Shown here in pieces: positions 9,266-17,034 of a DNA stretch of 64,000 bases. Origin of the DNA: Collinsella ureilytica (GTDB lineage: Bacteria; Actinomycetota; Coriobacteriia; Coriobacteriales; Coriobacteriaceae); assembly GCF_019795105.1 (NCBI RefSeq), contig NZ_JAIMFO010000007.1, positions 186,001-250,000 of the forward strand. The letters are read 5' to 3'. The notes beneath the pieces were generated by a model. The model saw only the letters and a list, made by a program, of their open reading frames with translations, ran no database searches and was not told where the DNA came from. A program made the translations under genes and the position numbers. The stretch's first letter is position 1; each line of letters starts with the position of its first letter.

Positions 9266-10045
9266 TTACTCAGTAGCTGCAGGTGCCTCTGCGGCTGCGG
9301 GAGCCCCAGGCGTTGCAGGAGCCTCTGCTGGAGCAGACATCTCTGCCACCGTGATCTGCTCCTTGCCCGTACCTGCTAAGCAAGCGTCTGCGAAGAGGTC
9401 ACACATCAAAGAGATGGAGGAGATGGCATCGTCATTGCACGGCACACCAAAACCAACCTCATCGGGATCAGAGTTCGTATCAATGAGGGCAACAACAGGA
9501 ATACCCAAGCGGCGAGCCTCCTTGATGGCATTCTCCTCACGCTTGGTATCAATGATGAAAATGGCCTGGGGAAGCGCCTTGAGATCGCGGGCACCACCGA
9601 GGTTGCTCTGAAGCTTAGCGAGCTCTTTTCCAAGAACAGCCTGCTCCTTCTTAACGCGCAGAGCCATGGAGCCATCCTCGACCATGGTCTCAAGCTCTTC
9701 CATGCGATTGATGCGCGAACGAATAGTTACAAAGTTCGTGAGCATACCGCCGAGCCAACGCTGGTTAATATAGGGCATGCCAGCACGCTCGGCTGCGTTC
9801 TTCACTGCCTCCTGAGCCTGCTTTTTGGTGCCTACAAACAAGACCTTGCCACCAGAGGCACAGGTCTCACGCAAAAACGTATATGCGCGGTCAGCCTCAG
9901 TAATGGTCTGCTTCAGATCAAGAATATAAATGCCATTGCGGTCACCAAAGATATAAGGTTTCATCTTTGGGTTCCAGCGACGGGTCTGGTGGCCGAAGTG
10001 GCAGCCAGCCTCAAGCAGTGTGCGGATATTAATCTTCGTGGCCAT
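9266..10045 (-). CDS. rpsB: Small ribosomal subunit protein uS2
   Basis: Ribosomal protein S2. The start is the ATG at 10045 (MATKINIRTLLEAGCHFGHQ) behind AGGAGGTATACAC; a longer upstream frame has no support. It has 259 residues with family segments such as TRRWNPKMKPYIFG, NQRWLGGMLTNF and VALIDTNSDPD. The last 25 or so residues are an Ala/Pro/Glu-rich tail (ending EAPAATE) beyond the usual core. It begins the rpsB-tsf operon. Confidence 0.98.
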   Translation of the reverse strand: MATKINIRTLLEAGCHFGHQTRRWNPKMKPYIFGDRNGIYILDLKQTITEADRAYTFLRETCASGGKVLFVGTKKQAQEAVKNAAERAGMPYINQRWLGGMLTNFVTIRSRINRMEELETMVEDGSMALRVKKEQAVLGKELAKLQSNLGGARDLKALPQAIFIIDTKREENAIKEARRLGIPVVALIDTNSDPDEVGFGVPCNDDAISSISLMCDLFADACLAGTGKEQITVAEMSAPAEAPATPGAPAAAEAPAATE

Positions 10046-10156
10046 GTGTATACCTCCTGTGGTTTGCCTCCGCGCGGGGTCAACCCTAATTGCCCCTCGC
10101 CCACATGCCAAAAGAACGAGGACCACGGCAATTTAGTAGCCGCGCGTGTGAAATAG

Positions 10157-10184
10157 ATGCTACGCCCTCGGCGCAACCTGCAAA
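10157..10184 (-). promoter_or_regulatory. Weak candidate promoter of rpsB-tsf
   Basis: TTTGCA, a 16-base spacer and TAGCAT lie on the minus strand in the 159-base gap between xerC and rpsB, giving a leader of about 105 bases. Both hexamers deviate from consensus. The gap otherwise holds only short GC-rich inverted segments with no assignable function. Confidence 0.3.
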
Positions 10185-10204
10185 AGGATAGCAGGAATGA
10201 ACGC

Positions 10205-11146
10205 TTATTCCAAGTGCTTACCTTGAGATGTCTCAGCGCGCGGATGAGCCTGAATCAAAGCGTCTTGCAAGCGCTCCGGTGTGAGGTGCGTATAGAGCTG
10301 CGTGGTCGAGAGACTCGCATGACCCAAGAGCTCTTGTACTGAGCGCAAATCTGCACCACCAGCAAGCAGATCGGTGGCAAACGTATGACGCATGGCATGA
10401 GGGGTGATGCCTGCCGGAACTCCAGCCTCAATCCGTAAACGGCGAAACCGTGAGCGCAAGGCATCAGCTGTCATGGGACGGCCACGGGTTGATATAAAAA
10501 CTGCGCGTTCGTGCATCTGAGGCAGGCGAGCTTTTGCTAGGAGTTCTGGCCGTGCCTCTAAAAGATAGTCTTCCATAAGCAGACGGGCTGATCGGTGCAA
10601 AGGAACGATGCGCTCCTTGTCTCCCTTGCCATGCAGGCGAGCAGTTTTATAGCCTGGAGAAAATGAATCGATCGTTAAATTTGCCGCCTCAGAAATACGC
10701 GCCCCGCTCGCATAAAGAAATTCAAGAAAGCAGGCATCGCGCAAGCCATCGGGGCGGCTCGTATCAGGTGTTTTCAAAAACCGATCCATCTGGGTCGCTG
10801 TTAGGGTGTGTGGCAATGTTTTTGGCAACTTAGGTGCCATAAGTGCAGCGGTCGGGTCGTTTTGGATGATGTCTTCAATGACTAGCCAGCGATACAGCGA
10901 GCGCATGGACGAAAGATGAGCGGCAATGCTTTTTGGTGCCAGACCAGCTTGTGATAGATTAGCAAGATAGGATCGAAGCTCACGGGGTGGTACTTCAAGA
11001 CCATCAAGGTCTTTGAGATCCAGCCATGCAATGAATTGTTCAATATGCGAGCTATATGCGCGCACCGTTTCTGGTGAAGCTATACGTGCTAACGAGAGAT
11101 ACGAAATGAAGTCATCAACTGCATCAACAAAACGATTGCGACTCAT
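10205..11146 (-). CDS. xerC: Tyrosine recombinase XerC/XerD
   Basis: Site-specific recombinase that resolves chromosome dimers at dif. The start is the ATG at 11146 behind GAGGTGCAAAAG, giving 313 residues. An N-terminal SAM-like DNA-binding domain (about 1-90) is followed by the catalytic domain with the full set: R150, K174, H250, R253, H276 and nucleophile Y285. It overlaps trmFO by 23 bases. The position next to trmFO and rpsB matches the Firmicute xerC location. XerC and XerD cannot be told apart from sequence alone. Confidence 0.92.
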   Translation of the reverse strand: MSRNRFVDAVDDFISYLSLARIASPETVRAYSSHIEQFIAWLDLKDLDGLEVPPRELRSYLANLSQAGLAPKSIAAHLSSMRSLYRWLVIEDIIQNDPTAALMAPKLPKTLPHTLTATQMDRFLKTPDTSRPDGLRDACFLEFLYASGARISEAANLTIDSFSPGYKTARLHGKGDKERIVPLHRSARLLMEDYLLEARPELLAKARLPQMHERAVFISTRGRPMTADALRSRFRRLRIEAGVPAGITPHAMRHTFATDLLAGGADLRSVQELLGHASLSTTQLYTHLTPERLQDALIQAHPRAETSQGKHLE

Positions 11147-12482
11147 CTTTTGCACCTCGCAGCCATATATCGGATCGCTCAGCAATATAGGAAGAAAGAT
11201 CACTGATCGCTCGCTCGGCAAAGGCAGCATAGCGCTCTTTTTTATTGCGAGGGCGCTCCCCTGCCAGAGGCGGCACGATGCCAAAATTCACATGCATGGG
11301 TTGATAGTTTGCGACCTCGGAGCTAGTCGCATAGGCAGCCAAGGATCCGAATGCTCCCGTATCAGGCAGCTCAAGGCGTGGACGATCAAAAAGATCGGCA
11401 TAGGTATTAAGACCTGCTATGAGACCTGAGGCTATGGCCTCAACATATCCTTCTGTGCCGGTGATCTGCCCAGCAAAGCGAATGGTGGTTTTCGGCAATG
11501 CGAAGCTTGTATCTAATAGATGAGGACTATCGATGAAGGTATTGCGATGCATCACGCCGTAACGGAAAAACTCTGCCTCTTCAAGCCCAGGTATCATGCG
11601 AAATACGCGGCGCTGCTCAGCAAAGGTGAGATTGGTTTGAAAGCCCACCAAGTTATATGCGCTCAGCTGTGCATTCTCAGCTCGCAGCTGCACCGCTGCC
11701 CATGGACGACGACCACATCTTGGATCGGTGAGACCCACGGGCTTCATGGCACCAAAACGAATCGCATCTATTCCTTTCCGTGCGATCTCTTCCGCAGGCT
11801 GGCAGGCCTGAAAGAGATCTCTCGATTCAAAATCTTTTGGAATGACTCGCTTTGCACCTATGAGCTCAGAGATGAACGCCTCATATTCCTCACGGGAAAG
11901 TGGGGCATTCAGATAGTCTCCTTGTGCTTGTTCTTCATAGCGCGACTGGCGAAATAAGATCTCATAGTTCAGGCTCGCTGCGTCAACGATTGGAGCTGCC
12001 GCATCAAAGAAGGAAAGGGAATCTTGACCCACAAGATCCTCAATTTGCGCCGCCAGAGCGGGCGAGCAGAGCGGCCCTGCGGCAATGACTACCGAGCCTT
12101 GAGGAATTTCGGTAACCTCTTCTCTGATAACCTGGATATTTGGCCGTTTTTGTATCTCTAACTCCACAGCATGAGCAAAGGCCTCACGATCAACCGCGAG
12201 TGCTCCTCCAGCAGGAACCTGCGTTTGAAAAGCAGCTTTCAAAAGAATTGAGCCCATCAAACTCAGCTCACGTTTTAAGAGACCAGCTGCAGAATCTGGG
12301 CGCGTTGATTTCAAAGAATTTGAACAGACAAGCTCAGCAAGGTGACCTGTATGGTGGGCAGGAGAGCTCACCTCAGGCCGCATCTCAAAGAGACATACCG
12401 AAACGCCGCGATCTGCAAGCTGGCACGCACATTCTGATCCTGCAAGTCCGCCGCCAATAACCGTAACATTCGCACGAGTCAT
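11124..12482 (-). CDS. trmFO: Methylenetetrahydrofolate-tRNA (uracil-54-C5)-methyltransferase TrmFO
   Basis: FAD- and folate-dependent enzyme that makes ribothymidine at position 54 of tRNAs. The N-terminal dinucleotide motif is GGGLAGSECA (residues 10-19), followed by the family signature HHTGHLAELVCSNSLKS, and a C-terminal part with QITGTEGYVEAIASGL. The 452 residues are normal. The ATG follows GAGGGAGTTCT. In Firmicutes topA usually lies between dprA and trmFO; here the two are adjacent (20 bases). Confidence 0.95.
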   Translation of the reverse strand: MTRANVTVIGGGLAGSECACQLADRGVSVCLFEMRPEVSSPAHHTGHLAELVCSNSLKSTRPDSAAGLLKRELSLMGSILLKAAFQTQVPAGGALAVDREAFAHAVELEIQKRPNIQVIREEVTEIPQGSVVIAAGPLCSPALAAQIEDLVGQDSLSFFDAAAPIVDAASLNYEILFRQSRYEEQAQGDYLNAPLSREEYEAFISELIGAKRVIPKDFESRDLFQACQPAEEIARKGIDAIRFGAMKPVGLTDPRCGRRPWAAVQLRAENAQLSAYNLVGFQTNLTFAEQRRVFRMIPGLEEAEFFRYGVMHRNTFIDSPHLLDTSFALPKTTIRFAGQITGTEGYVEAIASGLIAGLNTYADLFDRPRLELPDTGAFGSLAAYATSSEVANYQPMHVNFGIVPPLAGERPRNKKERYAAFAERAISDLSSYIAERSDIWLRGAKDESQSFC

Positions 12483-12502
12483 AGAACTCCCTCATCGGTT
12501 TT

Positions 12503-13429
12503 CTAGCACGTTGTATGGTGCCCCACTGAGCTTAGAGCATGAAGGGTGGCTGCACTGGCAGAAATCCTTCCATCAACCAATCGTTCCACAAGGCCACGCG
12601 ATAACAAACTTGATACCAAAATAAGGGCCGCCTGCCCATCAAGGTTTAAAAGACGTCCAATCGCTTCGATCGTGATCGGAGAGGCGACGAGGGCTGTCAT
12701 CAGATGCCGCTCCGCCTCACTCATATCTTCCCTCTGTTGTATAGCAAGCCTCCCTGGTCGCAAAACCCCAAAGATCCTCGATATAGCTACTTCTAATGCC
12801 TCCTCGTCAGCAATACAAACAGCTCCTTCTGCAATGAGCCGATTGCTACCCCGCGAGCTATTCGACAAGATTGATCCAGGTACTGCCAACAGCTCACGAC
12901 CCAATTCTAATGCTGCTTCTGCCGTAGAGAACGTGCCTGAAGGTATACCTGCCTCGGTTACCAAAAGCGCCAGACCTAAGGCAGCGATAACGCGATTTCT
13001 GCGCGGGAAGGCCCATCTTCTCGGTGGTGTTCCCCACGGATCGAGAGAAACAAGTGCTCCTCCGCTTACAATCGTTTGCTCAAGCAGTCTTCTCGAGCTT
13101 TTAGGATAGACCACATCTGCACCGCAGCCGAGAACTGCAATATGAGTACCACCTGCTTCAATAGCCTCTGCTCCAGCTGCGGCATCACAACCTCTGGCAC
13201 CACCAGAAATAACGGCAATGCCTGATTCGGCCGCCACGCGAGCTGCCATCTCAGCAATTGCTCGGCCATACGGAGTTGCCCCACGAGCTCCAACGATACT
13301 CAGACCCGGGCGTTTTAAGGCCTCCAAGTTCCCCCGTACATATAAAACGGGTGGAGCATCTGAGAGCTCAGTCAGGCTCGCGGGATAGTGAGGATCATTG
13401 GTATAGATCTCATAGCTTTGCTCATCCAC
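12503..13429 (-). CDS. dprA: DNA-processing protein DprA, lacking the N-terminal SAM domain
   Basis: Binds incoming single-stranded DNA in transformation and loads RecA. I place the start at GTG 13429, with GGAGG five bases upstream and an eight-base overlap with comM; a longer frame only adds sequence lying over comM. The 308 residues begin straight at the YPASL segment and Rossmann-like core (IVGARGATPYGR, SGGARGCD, FPRRNRVIAAL, VPGS). A C-terminal winged-helix segment is present (about 230-290). The usual N-terminal SAM-like domain is missing. Core residues deviate slightly (GCD for GID). Confidence 0.88.
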   Translation of the reverse strand: MDEQSYEIYTNDPHYPASLTELSDAPPVLYVRGNLEALKRPGLSIVGARGATPYGRAIAEMAARVAAESGIAVISGGARGCDAAAGAEAIEAGGTHIAVLGCGADVVYPKSSRRLLEQTIVSGGALVSLDPWGTPPRRWAFPRRNRVIAALGLALLVTEAGIPSGTFSTAEAALELGRELLAVPGSILSNSSRGSNRLIAEGAVCIADEEALEVAISRIFGVLRPGRLAIQQREDMSEAERHLMTALVASPITIEAIGRLLNLDGQAALILVSSLLSRGLVERLVDGRISASAATLHALSSVGHHTTC

Positions 13430-14945
13430 CGCAGCCTCCACCCCTGCCTTGATACATAGAAGCCTCCAGTACGTGCTCTTGACTACAGCGCTCAGCCTCT
13501 GCAATATCTGCAACCGTCCGCGCAACTCGACAAAGCCTTACCATGCCGCGCCCGGTTAAATGTGCAGCGCGAGCAAGCCTCAAGAGCGCTCGCTCCCCCG
13601 CCTCATCGAGATCAAAAGAAGCTGTAACTCCCTCTGTATGAGCGGCATCTGACAGGTGCCTATGAGATCGCCTCCAGCGTCCAAAAGTACGTCCTTGCTC
13701 TACCAATGCTTTCAGATCATGAGTACAGAGACCCTCCGCTCCCTCCACGATCAAGTCGGGTGCCGGGCGTGCAATATCTAAGCGAATATCAATACGATCT
13801 GCCAAAGGACCTCCAATTCTCATTTGATAGCGATCAACTGCAGCAGCGTTACAGGTACAATCCACCTGTGGGTCGCCTACATATCCACACGGACAGGGAT
13901 TGCTTGCCGCTAACAGTTGAAAACGACACGGCAGGCGATACCCGCCGTCAGCTCTCACAATCTGTATCCAACCCTCCTCCATGGGTTGGCGCAAAATCTG
14001 AAGAATTGATCCAGGAAACTCCGCCAACTCATCTAAGAAAAGCACCCCGCCGTGAGCGAGGCTAATCTCTCCTGGTCTTACGGGACGGCCGCCACCAGCA
14101 AGACCAGCGGCAGAAATACTATGATGCGGTGAGCGAAATGGACGCACACCGGATAACAAACCAGATACATCCTCGCCTACAACGGAATGTATGCAGAGCG
14201 CTTCTTGGCGTTCTCGTTCAGAAATTGCAGGCAAGATACCGGTAAAACGCCGAGCAAGCATGGTCTTTCCTGCACCAGGAGGGCCTACCATGAGCATCCC
14301 GTGGCCGCCTGCAGCAGCTACAGCCAGCGCACGTTTGGCAACCTCTTGCCCCACCACATCAGAGAAGTCTCCTGAGCTACATGAGACAACCAAAGCCTCG
14401 CTCAACGTTGTATGCACAACTAAAGCATCCTGGATACCTTGCCTCAAGCGTCCCAGCGCCTCGAGTCGTTTTACAAGAACGCCTGGAAGTGGAATTTCAC
14501 TACCTCCCTGGCCTTGCACGAGCGTGAGTCCCAAATCTCGAGCAAGCAAGGCATAGGAAACTCCCCCCTTTACTGCCTCTACTCGACCGTCAAGCCCGAG
14601 TTCCCCGCAGAACAGATACTCATCAAGGCCTTGTGGTGGAATCTGACCAGAAATCGCCAAAATGGCTATAGCTATGGGGAGATCAAGCCCCGCTCCTGTT
14701 TTTCTGAGATCTCCCGGAGCAAGATTCACGGTGATATTTTTTCGCGGCACCTCATATCCTGCAGAGCGCAAAGCAGCACGAATGCGCACACGAGCATCCA
14801 TAACAGCTGCATCTCCGAGTCCAACAATACAAATACCAGGAATGCCTCCCGACATAGACACTTCCACGGTCACAGGAGCTGCCTCAATACCTCGAATGCA
14901 AGCAGCCCGTACAGCAAATGACGGAGGGCTCGTCGGTCTCATCAT
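13422..14945 (-). CDS. comM: ComM/YifB-family Mg-chelatase-like AAA ATPase
   Basis: Hexameric helicase; ComM of Vibrio promotes branch migration during natural transformation. The 507-residue protein has an N-terminal Lon-substrate-binding-like domain (SMSGGIPGICIVGLGDAAV), a Walker A GPPGAGKT at 221-228, the Mg-chelatase segment (FRSPHHSISAAGLAGGG) and a zinc-binding-like CPCGYVGDP...C. Neighbours dprA and yraN give a compact competence/recombination cluster. It overlaps yraN by four bases (ATGA). Confidence 0.94.
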   Translation of the reverse strand: MMRPTSPPSFAVRAACIRGIEAAPVTVEVSMSGGIPGICIVGLGDAAVMDARVRIRAALRSAGYEVPRKNITVNLAPGDLRKTGAGLDLPIAIAILAISGQIPPQGLDEYLFCGELGLDGRVEAVKGGVSYALLARDLGLTLVQGQGGSEIPLPGVLVKRLEALGRLRQGIQDALVVHTTLSEALVVSCSSGDFSDVVGQEVAKRALAVAAAGGHGMLMVGPPGAGKTMLARRFTGILPAISERERQEALCIHSVVGEDVSGLLSGVRPFRSPHHSISAAGLAGGGRPVRPGEISLAHGGVLFLDELAEFPGSILQILRQPMEEGWIQIVRADGGYRLPCRFQLLAASNPCPCGYVGDPQVDCTCNAAAVDRYQMRIGGPLADRIDIRLDIARPAPDLIVEGAEGLCTHDLKALVEQGRTFGRWRRSHRHLSDAAHTEGVTASFDLDEAGERALLRLARAAHLTGRGMVRLCRVARTVADIAEAERCSQEHVLEASMYQGRGGGCGG

Positions 14946-15547
14946 TCAGCCTCCCACCCAAATGCATTCGGAATATGAAAAATTTCAACTTCTCCAGATA
15001 GGGGGATTGTTATGGCAACAACGTCAAATCGAATTGAAACGACCGGATAGTGCGACATAAGATAGGCACTCGCAATGCGGCGATATCGTTGGCGCTTTCG
15101 AGCATCTACTGCCTCCTCAACAAAGAGCTCCTCGCTGCTATCTTGCGTGCGTCTCGTTTTCACTTCAACCAAAACAACCGTCGTGTCATCAGGATCTAAG
15201 GCAACAAGGTCTGCCTCTCCCTCACAGCAGCGGTAATTGCGCTCCAGGATTACAAATCCAAGACTACGGAGATGCTCTGCTGCAAGATCTTCACCCAGCC
15301 GCCCAAGCTCAGATCGATTAAGGTTTCGATCGCATGCCCGATCAGTGGGATCTTCTCCAGCGAGATCGTCTGCATCCCTTTGCCTTGCTCCACCCCGAGA
15401 ACTCTCTTGGCGCACCTCATGAGGACATGCACCTTTACAGGCATATGCCTGTGCGTCTACTTCAGACGCGAGATCACCCGCACACGCTTCCTCATGCCAA
15501 TGGGTCTGCTCTCGATAGTACAGTTCGGTAATGCGGTGTTCGTGCAT
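14942..15547 (-). CDS. YraN-family (UPF0102) nuclease-like protein with long N-terminal extension
   Basis: The C-terminal 110 or so residues are a UPF0102 domain: LGRLGEDLAAEHLRSLGF, then GEADLVA and VLVEVKTR, the restriction-endonuclease-like E-x-K core. Function unproven; a Holliday-junction role is often suggested. I chose the ATG at 15547, five bases after GGGAG; other in-frame starts lie up to 15583. Unlike most family members (about 120 residues) it has some 85 extra residues rich in His, Cys, Asp and Arg, with no recognised fold. It overlaps comM by four bases. Confidence 0.88.
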   Translation of the reverse strand: MHEHRITELYYREQTHWHEEACAGDLASEVDAQAYACKGACPHEVRQESSRGGARQRDADDLAGEDPTDRACDRNLNRSELGRLGEDLAAEHLRSLGFVILERNYRCCEGEADLVALDPDDTTVVLVEVKTRRTQDSSEELFVEEAVDARKRQRYRRIASAYLMSHYPVVSIRFDVVAITIPLSGEVEIFHIPNAFGWEAE

Positions 15548-15709
15548 CATGGCTCCCTTCATGTCATGGGATCCATCCTGCACCGAGTATTCTCACGTAC
15601 ATAGCGTGAAGAAGCTCAAAGATCTCACGGTGATCTGACGCACGCAAGAGGTCTGATTAACAGAGCTACTCAAGCGCACAATAGGTCAAAGCATCTGAGT
15701 GAATATGGC
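15548..15709 (-). other. Intergenic gap between rnhB and yraN
   Basis: A 162-base stretch with no credible gene. On the minus strand it contains a TTGACC hexamer without a convincing -10 partner, and several short partial inverted repeats around GTGAGATC. I see no terminator with a T run. It may carry the yraN promoter. Confidence 0.4.
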
Positions 15710-16498
15710 TTAAAACAAGGATTCAGTTTTTAAGAAATTCCCACAGAAACTTACTCGATGAACAGGACTTAAACCGAGCTTGCCAATGGCTGCAATATGA
15801 TCGGGTGAAGCATAGCCCTTAGAAGCAGAAAAGCTGTACCCAGGGTAGATCTCATCAAGTTCAACCATGAGGTCATCACGGGTAACCTTAGCAACAATAC
15901 TTGCTGCAGCAATTGAGGCCACCCGGGCATCTCCGTGGACGACATCAATCTCTCGCTGGTGCACCTGCAAGGGAGTTCCATCAATGAGCACGGCATCTGG
16001 CTCAACGCCAGTATCAGCAATGGCTCCTAGAACTGCCTCGCGCAAGGCAGCGGCCATGCCAATGACGTCAATTCGAGCTGGCTCGATATGGCATATCCCC
16101 ACAGCCTGGGCTACTTCTAAAATTTGAGCTGCCAAGACCTGGCGCTTTTGTGGGCTTAAACGCTTTGAATCATCAATACCCCAGATGATGGGTTCATCCG
16201 GCAAACTGAGGGCACAAACCGTTAACGGACCGGCAATGGATCCGCGACCCACTTCATCTACACCGAGAATCAAACCATGACCACCGAGCTCGTGCATATA
16301 CCGATAGAGCTCACGTACACGATCATGCTCTGCTTGATCACGCTCAAGCCGACGCCGTGCACGCTTCAGTGCAGTCTGCACCTGGGAGCGCGGATCCTCG
16401 CAGAAAAGCTCAATGAGCCTGCGTGCCTCATCTCTTTGAGCGCTCGCAAGCTCAGCAGCGATATGTGCTGCGGTATCTGATGATGATAGATTTGCCAT
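15710..16498 (-). CDS. rnhB: Ribonuclease HII
   Basis: Removes RNA from RNA-DNA hybrids and single ribonucleotides from DNA. The start is the ATG at 16498 behind AAAGGATTGCAG, giving 262 residues. The catalytic Asp-Glu pair is in GVDEVGRGSIAGPL (about residues 88-101), with further acidic sites in DGTPLQ and KVTRD. About 80 helical residues precede the catalytic domain, as in Firmicute RnhB. Only about 20 bases separate the start from the rplS terminator, so its promoter may overlap that hairpin. Confidence 0.96.
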   Translation of the reverse strand: MANLSSSDTAAHIAAELASAQRDEARRLIELFCEDPRSQVQTALKRARRRLERDQAEHDRVRELYRYMHELGGHGLILGVDEVGRGSIAGPLTVCALSLPDEPIIWGIDDSKRLSPQKRQVLAAQILEVAQAVGICHIEPARIDVIGMAAALREAVLGAIADTGVEPDAVLIDGTPLQVHQREIDVVHGDARVASIAAASIVAKVTRDDLMVELDEIYPGYSFSASKGYASPDHIAAIGKLGLSPVHRVSFCGNFLKTESLF

Positions 16499-16514
16499 CT
16501 GCAATCCTTTGCAC

Positions 16515-16544
16515 AAAACAGGGGCCGCCACCTGGCGACCCCTG
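16515..16544 (-). terminator. Rho-independent terminator of rplS
   Basis: On the minus strand an 11-pair stem (CAGGGGTCGCC with GGCGGCCCCTG, one T-G pair) with an AGGT tetraloop is followed by TTTT. It lies 34 bases after the rplS stop. A TATGAT hexamer at 16545-16550 just before it could be the -10 of rnhB. Confidence 0.88.
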
Positions 16545-16577
16545 ATCATACCCTGGTCTTTTGAACCGTGTTACCGC

Positions 16578-16919
16578 TTAGCGCTTCTCTGGAATGCGAG
16601 CGGCCTTACCCACCTTATCACGGAGGTAATAGAGCTTCGCACGACGAACCTTACCATGACGGACGACCTCAAGCTTGCCAATCTTGGGGCTGTGCAGCGG
16701 GAAGGTACGCTCAACACCCGTACCAAAGGAAAGCTTACGAACCGTAAAGGTCTCGCGTGCGCCCTCGCCACTCATGCGAATGACATCACCCTGGAACACC
16801 TGGATGCGCTCGCGCTCACCCTCCTTAATGCGGTAATGCACTTTCACGTTATCACCAACGCGAACCTCGGGGATGTCCTCGCGGATCTGCTGGCGCTCAA
16901 TTGCGCGGATGTAGTCCAT
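16578..16919 (-). CDS. rplS: Large ribosomal subunit protein bL19
   Basis: Ribosomal protein L19 at the 30S-50S interface. The start is the ATG at 16919 ([15 protein letters not shown]); a longer frame runs upstream over the promoter and is not credible. The 113 residues match the family ([33 protein letters not shown]). It is a one-gene unit: a near-consensus promoter lies 70-100 bases upstream and a terminator follows. It is separated from the rpsP-rimM-trmD operon it often shares. Confidence 0.98.
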   Translation of the reverse strand: MDYIRAIERQQIREDIPEVRVGDNVKVHYRIKEGERERIQVFQGDVIRMSGEGARETFTVRKLSFGTGVERTFPLHSPKIGKLEVVRHGKVRRAKLYYLRDKVGKAARIPEKR

Positions 16920-16988
16920 CTGTCGTATCCTCACTCTTCCAGAGGTGCCGAGCGCGCAGCTGGCACATAGGTTGAACAAACGGCATGA

Positions 16989-17016
16989 ATTATACGCGAG
17001 CTCTCCGTATTGACAA
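16989..17016 (-). promoter_or_regulatory. Promoter of rplS
   Basis: TTGTCA, a 16-base spacer and a perfect TATAAT on the minus strand, 70 bases before the rplS ATG. The predicted leader is about 63 bases. It resembles the tRNA-Arg promoter (also 16-base spacer, GCG before TATAAT), consistent with strong housekeeping expression. Confidence 0.85.
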
Positions 17017-17034
17017 GGGCAATCCTCAAGTCCT

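Noticed and set aside
8922-9611. 229-codon plus-strand frame opposite tsf and rpsB
   Set aside because: It is the antisense of two certain genes; its Ala/Ser-rich composition is a mirror of the Ala-rich tail of rpsB.
11124-11146. Frameshift at the trmFO-xerC overlap
   Set aside because: Both proteins have intact family ends; the 23-base overlap is an ordinary coupled junction with a GAGGTG site for xerC.
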